From Coriobacteriia bacterium (GTDB taxonomy: Bacteria > Actinomycetota > Coriobacteriia > Coriobacteriales > QAMH01), in assembly GCA_003149935.1 (NCBI GenBank), contig QAMH01000006.1, positions 1 to 64,000 on the forward strand: a stretch of 64,000 nt of DNA, in the 5' to 3' direction. Numbering within the stretch: position 1 is the first letter of the stretch; the number at the start of each line of letters is the position of its first letter. Shown here in pieces: positions 60,179 through 64,000 of the stretch. The notes under the pieces are model-generated. The model was given only the letters and a program-made list of their open reading frames with translations. It had not been told where the DNA came from and did not search any database. A program made the translations under genes and the position numbers.

Positions 60179-61165
60179 TTAGCGCAGCGGTTGTATCTCT
60201 CCGTTCCAGGAGATGAAGTACGCCTGTAAGATCTCCGGATGCTCTGCCATGAGCTCGTGTCCGCGCTTTGTACCGAGTGCGAGGAGCGTCGTCGAGTAAC
60301 CCTCGGCATCGATCGAACGCTCGCACACGACGGAAACCGCCGGATACTCCGCCTTGACGGGCATGCCCGTACGTGGACTGAGCACGTGATGGTAGAGCAC
60401 GCCGTCATGTACGCAGGCCCGCTCGTAGATGCCGCTCGTGACGACGCTCCCACTTGCAAGTCTGATCGTGCCCGCGAGCGCGGATCCTGCACGCCCCTGC
60501 GCGGGGTGGGGAAGCCCCACTTTCCAGAGCGAGCCATCGGGCTTGTTGCCGCGCACGAGCACGTTGCCACCGAGGTCGATGACGTAAGCACGAACCCCCG
60601 CTCGCTCAAGCATATGGTCAAGCGCATCGGCAATCCATCCCTTCGCGATGCCTCCGAGGTCAATCATGGCCGCCGGATCATCGAGGCGCACGCGCGCTGC
60701 GTCTTCTGAGCGATTGACCTGCACGCCGTGCCAGTCGACATGTTGCGCGGCTTCGGCAAGCGCCTCGGCGGCCGGGATGATGCCTTCCTTGAGGTTCCAG
60801 AGTCTGCTTGCGGTACCGATCGTGATGTCGAAAACGCCATGGCTTGCCGCGCAATACGTGAGTGCGCGTTCGATGAGCTCGGCCGTGTCCACGTTGACTT
60901 CGACCCAGGCGCCCCGTGCTGCGTTGATGCGCGATATGTCGGAGCTGGGAATCGTGCGAGAGAAGAGCTGCTCGTAGCGTCTGCAATCCGCATAGACTTG
61001 CTCGAGTGCCGGAGTGCAGATGTCCGCCGCACCGTAGGCGCGGATTTGCACGCCCGTGTCGAATGCGGCAAAACGTATTTCTGCATGGGTGTCAGCAAGG
61101 TCAAGCTTGTATTTCGCGCGTGCCATCATGCTGACGATGATACCTGTGATGGGCGCAAGCGTCAT
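60179..61165 (-). CDS. apbE: FAD:protein FMN transferase ApbE
   Basis: A 328-residue flavin transferase that attaches FMN to Ser/Thr of target proteins. Seen: DLGGIAKGWIADAL (FAD/Mg site), HHVLSPRTGMPV and DAEGYSTTLLALG (catalytic Asp and Ser-Thr near the metal). No clear lipobox or signal peptide, so it may act inside the cell, unlike many ApbE. The ATG at 61165 has AAAGGGG 9 bases upstream; ATGs at 61129 and 61126 lack binding sites. No flavinylation target (Rnf, Nqr or fumarate reductase-like) is adjacent. Confidence 0.92.
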   Translation of the reverse strand: MTLAPITGIIVSMMARAKYKLDLADTHAEIRFAAFDTGVQIRAYGAADICTPALEQVYADCRRYEQLFSRTIPSSDISRINAARGAWVEVNVDTAELIERALTYCAASHGVFDITIGTASRLWNLKEGIIPAAEALAEAAQHVDWHGVQVNRSEDAARVRLDDPAAMIDLGGIAKGWIADALDHMLERAGVRAYVIDLGGNVLVRGNKPDGSLWKVGLPHPAQGRAGSALAGTIRLASGSVVTSGIYERACVHDGVLYHHVLSPRTGMPVKAEYPAVSVVCERSIDAEGYSTTLLALGTKRGHELMAEHPEILQAYFISWNGEIQPLR

Positions 61166-61343
61166 CTTCGGGCCCCTTTGGGCCAGGTGCGACAAACATG
61201 CAATTTCAGACGTAACTTCCGTGTCAATCTGTAAAATAGACGCAATAACCAGATAAGATGTCCAATGTGACATACAGCAGTTTATCAAGAATTTCGCGAT
61301 TTCAGAGGCCTTCCATTTGTTACAAGGCACGGTTTTTTATATA

Positions 61344-61355
61344 CCCATATATGGG
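61344..61355. promoter_or_regulatory. CCCATATATGGG palindrome upstream of the surface protein gene
   Basis: A perfect 12-bp palindrome in the 281-bp gap between apbE and the surface protein gene, preceded by a T-tract and a TATATA stretch. It may be an operator or a promoter element. Nothing else recognisable is in this gap. Confidence 0.5.
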
Positions 61356-61446
61356 ACAGTGATAAAATCCAGAACGAATAACGAAGCAGTGCGTCCTCGC
61401 TGACGATTCAACCCTTCATATGGTATGCGAAGGGGAGGGGATTCAA

Positions 61447-64000
61447 ATGAACATGCCGATACCTCGAAATAGAAACCCGAAACGCAGAAGAGGTGTTGGT
61501 CGTTCGCTTTGTTCGGCTTTCATAGCCACGACGATGTCCGTCGTTCTGGCATTGTCGAGCGTCGGTGGCGGCGCCCTTTCGGCCTTCGCCACGACCATCT
61601 CCAACGATTCCGCTAGCCAACAAGGTGCCGAGCCCAATGCCGTCCCCGGCCATCTTGCCGCTGTCGTCTCGGTGGGAGCGCAGATCTACCAGCAGCGCGA
61701 AGCCGAGGAAGCCGCTCGCGCAGCCGCCGAGGAGCAAGCACGTCAAGAGGCGGCCGCTCGCGCCGCCGAGCAACGCGCTGCTCAGGAACGTGCCGCCAGG
61801 GCCGCAGCCCAGGCGCAGGCTCGAGCCGAAGCCGAGCAGGCGGCTGCCGAGCAGGCTGCAGCCGAACAAGCCGCGGCCGAGCAAGCCGCAGCCGAGCAGG
61901 CTGCACGGGAAGCGGCCGAGAAAGCCGCACAAGACAGCGAGCAGACTACAATCGCGCCTGCTGACGTTGACGGTGCCGACGGCAAGCCCAAGGCATCTCC
62001 TGACGAGCTTGCCGGCCACGTCGTGCCTGGTCTCAACCCCGAGAGCACGGTCGTCAACCTCTTCGATTACGATACGGGTGTTCGCGTCACAAATCCGGAT
62101 GTCAACACCTTCGGGTCCGATACGTTGGGAACCACAGGTGCTGCCTCTCCGGCAGAAAACTACAACACGTGGCTCAACAAAGAGGACAGCATCAACTATG
62201 GGCACATGCTCACCTTTGGTGACGGTATGCGCCATCTGGGCTACTGGAACCAGGGCATCGTCTCGGGGTACGGCGACATTGCGCTCGAGCGTCCCGGCAT
62301 GCAGGGCATCGTGTCTCCTTGGCTTGACGAGAGCGGAAACCCCTCCGTCAATGCAGGCACCTACTACATGGACGCCGATGGCAATGTCTCGCTCAACCCT
62401 TCCGATGGTGCAACAGAGATCGATACGACTTTGGGTCCGAATGCCGAGAATCCGGCTGTGGTCGGCGACTACGACAGCAACCCCGCCCTCTATTCCACAG
62501 CTTGGCGCAAGACCTCGTCTGGATATGAGCTCATCTACTTTAACGCCGGGTACAAATGGCCCGTGAACGGAAGCATACCTGATCCAAAGGTGACGTCGGT
62601 CACCCCCGTCGATGGTCAAAACGTCAGTGATGCGGTTCTCTATCGCGTGCTTCATCCGGGAACGGGGAGCGTGAGCGGCGGCCAGAATCAGCCTTCGACC
62701 AACAATGGCGAGGGCGGCACTTACGTGCTCACGCCCGAGCAGCTCTCCCTGCGCTACTTATTCGACCCCAACGTCTTGAATGCCGGCAAGATGTCTTATA
62801 AGGACGTGACCGGCCTGTTTCAAATCGATAACGAGGGCTACTTCTACTACAACATGCGCAAGAACTTCGCAGAGTTCGTGGCAGACGCGCAAGGGGGAAG
62901 CGATGGCCACTTCGTGCTCTATGATGCTCCTGCCGGCCTGCGCACCGATGGCAAAGCCGGCGAAGTGAGCATCGGTGGCTTCTTCCCCTTCAATACCGGC
63001 GCGCAGGCATTCAAGATCGTCGACGGCAAGCTCGTCAACGTCTTGAGGGCCGACAACAACTACGGTGCGCCGGGTGCTGGCCCCCTGGTCAACCATCACC
63101 TGGGCATGACCGTCGAGACGGACTTCCGCCAGCCCATTGACGGCAAGGTCGCCGGCAAGGACATGACCTTCGAGTTCGCTGGAGACGACGATGTGTGGGT
63201 CTTCATTGACGACGTGCTCGTGCTCGACCTTGGTGGCATCCACTCCGAGATCTACGGTACGATCAACTTCGCCACGGGCGAGGTGAACCTTGGCACCGCC
63301 TTCAACAGCAATGGCCAGATCTATGACGAGAACGGCAACTACATTACGCAGCCGGTCATCAAGACGACCATCAGGAAGCTCTTCGAGCGCGCGGGCCGTG
63401 CCGACAACGTGCAGTGGAATGGCGACACCTTCGCATCGAGCACCTCGCATAGCATGAAGATGTTCTACCTCGAGCGTGGCAACTACGATTCGTCCCTCTC
63501 GCTGCGCTTCAACCTGCAGCCGGCCCTGTACCAGCAGATCAAGAAGGTCGACCAGAACGGCAAGCCGCTTGCCGGCGCCGAGTTCGAGCTCTACGAGGTG
63601 GCCACACCGCCGGGCGTCGACATGACGAATGTCGCTGACGTCAAGCTCCAGAGCGTGAGGCCGATGGGCGCTCCGCTTGCCAAGGTGGTGACCGATGCCA
63701 ATGGCGAGGCTCGCTTCATGAGCACGACGCTTTCCGTCGATGGCCAGGTCCAGCCCTTCAACTTCTCCGACCGCTACAATGAGGAGACGGGCGCCGGTCT
63801 GCTCTACATCCTGCGCGAGGCGAAGGCCCCCGATGGATACAAGCCGCTGCCGAGCGACCTGCTGTTGCGCTTTGATCCCACGAACACGATGCTTGCGGTA
63901 AACAATCGCTACGAGACCGGGTCATATGCAAGTTTTAACAGTTATGTAAATGGCATTACGGGCTCCATCTTCTACGGACAAGTCGGCGAGGATGGCGGCC
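61447..64000 (+). CDS. Large secreted fibro-slime/SpaA surface protein (partial, runs off the window)
   Basis: The frame is open from ATG 61447 to the window end (851 codons, no stop). A long basic signal peptide (1-48, MNMPIPRNRNPKRRRG ... ALSAFA) leads to an Ala/Glu/Gln-rich coiled coil (about 75-165, repeats of AAAEQ), a middle region, a fibro-slime-type domain (about 560-640; FEFAGDDDVWVFIDDVLVLD, GGIHSEIYG) and a SpaA/Cna-B-like pilin domain (about 690-795; KKVDQNGKPLAGAEFELYEV, LREAKAPDGYKPL). It is probably wall-anchored, with a sorting signal beyond the window, and acts in adhesion or as a pilus tip. GGGGAGGGG precedes the ATG. Confidence 0.88.
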   Translation, partial: MNMPIPRNRNPKRRRGVGRSLCSAFIATTMSVVLALSSVGGGALSAFATTISNDSASQQGAEPNAVPGHLAAVVSVGAQIYQQREAEEAARAAAEEQARQEAAARAAEQRAAQERAARAAAQAQARAEAEQAAAEQAAAEQAAAEQAAAEQAAREAAEKAAQDSEQTTIAPADVDGADGKPKASPDELAGHVVPGLNPESTVVNLFDYDTGVRVTNPDVNTFGSDTLGTTGAASPAENYNTWLNKEDSINYGHMLTFGDGMRHLGYWNQGIVSGYGDIALERPGMQGIVSPWLDESGNPSVNAGTYYMDADGNVSLNPSDGATEIDTTLGPNAENPAVVGDYDSNPALYSTAWRKTSSGYELIYFNAGYKWPVNGSIPDPKVTSVTPVDGQNVSDAVLYRVLHPGTGSVSGGQNQPSTNNGEGGTYVLTPEQLSLRYLFDPNVLNAGKMSYKDVTGLFQIDNEGYFYYNMRKNFAEFVADAQGGSDGHFVLYDAPAGLRTDGKAGEVSIGGFFPFNTGAQAFKIVDGKLVNVLRADNNYGAPGAGPLVNHHLGMTVETDFRQPIDGKVAGKDMTFEFAGDDDVWVFIDDVLVLDLGGIHSEIYGTINFATGEVNLGTAFNSNGQIYDENGNYITQPVIKTTIRKLFERAGRADNVQWNGDTFASSTSHSMKMFYLERGNYDSSLSLRFNLQPALYQQIKKVDQNGKPLAGAEFELYEVATPPGVDMTNVADVKLQSVRPMGAPLAKVVTDANGEARFMSTTLSVDGQVQPFNFSDRYNEETGAGLLYILREAKAPDGYKPLPSDLLLRFDPTNTMLAVNNRYETGSYASFNSYVNGITGSIFYGQVGEDGG

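Noticed and set aside
61408..62655. A 415-codon minus-strand frame
   Set aside because: Reverse of the Ala/Glu/Gln coiled-coil region; the plus strand is open to the window end with domain matches.

Overview
This 64 kb window is GC-rich and densely coded. It looks like the chromosome of an anaerobic actinobacterium of the class Coriobacteriia, probably Eggerthellaceae (Slackia/Eggerthella/Gordonibacter-like). The placement is inferred from gene content: four separate DMSO-reductase-superfamily molybdoenzyme operons, no oxidase genes, antimicrobial-peptide-type two-component/ABC modules, and a fibro-slime/SpaA surface protein. No rRNA, tRNA, CRISPR array, insertion sequence or prophage was recognised.

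Layout. 1-4.2 kb: vitamin B6 locus (pdxS-pdxT facing a MocR/PdxR regulator), with an isochorismatase-family hydrolase and a small unknown gene; copies of a 35-bp-arm palindromic repeat lie beside and inside it. 4.4-5.7 kb: orphan FtsX-type permease. 5.9-13.7 kb: cytoplasmic molybdoenzyme operon 1 (catalytic subunit, four-cluster ferredoxin, GntP-type permease, NCS1 permease) with a divergent LysR regulator. 13.9-18.7 kb: molybdoenzyme operon 2, a Tat-exported DmsABC-type reductase with a TorD/DmsD-type chaperone. 18.9-22.0 kb: DUF488 protein, tyrosine phosphatase, an endonuclease IV homologue lacking several metal ligands, and ferrochelatase. 22.2-25.8 kb and 34.2-39.5 kb: two complete response regulator/kinase/ABC ATPase/FtsX permease modules. 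Between them are housekeeping and stress genes, a RelB/YoeB toxin-antitoxin pair, a thioredoxin, a LysR/acyltransferase pair and a membrane XRE regulator. 39.7-42.9 kb: Fe-S aldo/keto reductase behind a MerR-type promoter, then a secreted calcium-loop protein, an ECF sigma factor and an RsgI-like anti-sigma factor. 43.0-47.5 kb: MATE and MFS exporters and an XRE/zeta toxin pair. 47.5-48.9 kb: TPP riboswitch and thiC. 48.9-56.5 kb: molybdoenzyme operon 3 (resembling gut catechol dehydroxylases) with two MFS transporters, a TetR-like and a LysR regulator. 56.6-59.5 kb: molybdoenzyme operon 4. 59.7-61.2 kb: a small redox protein, a small unknown protein and ApbE. 61.4 kb to the end: the first 851 codons of a large secreted adhesin/pilin-like protein that runs out of the window.

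Reading across the window, the cell appears to respire or dispose of electrons on several organic acceptors. Each molybdoenzyme has its own electron-transfer partner, most have a dedicated local regulator, and two have dedicated transporters. Cofactor supply (PLP, thiamine, heme, flavinylation) and defence against peptides and drugs are interspersed. Short inverted repeats of several families occupy many intergenic gaps and in one case a coding region.
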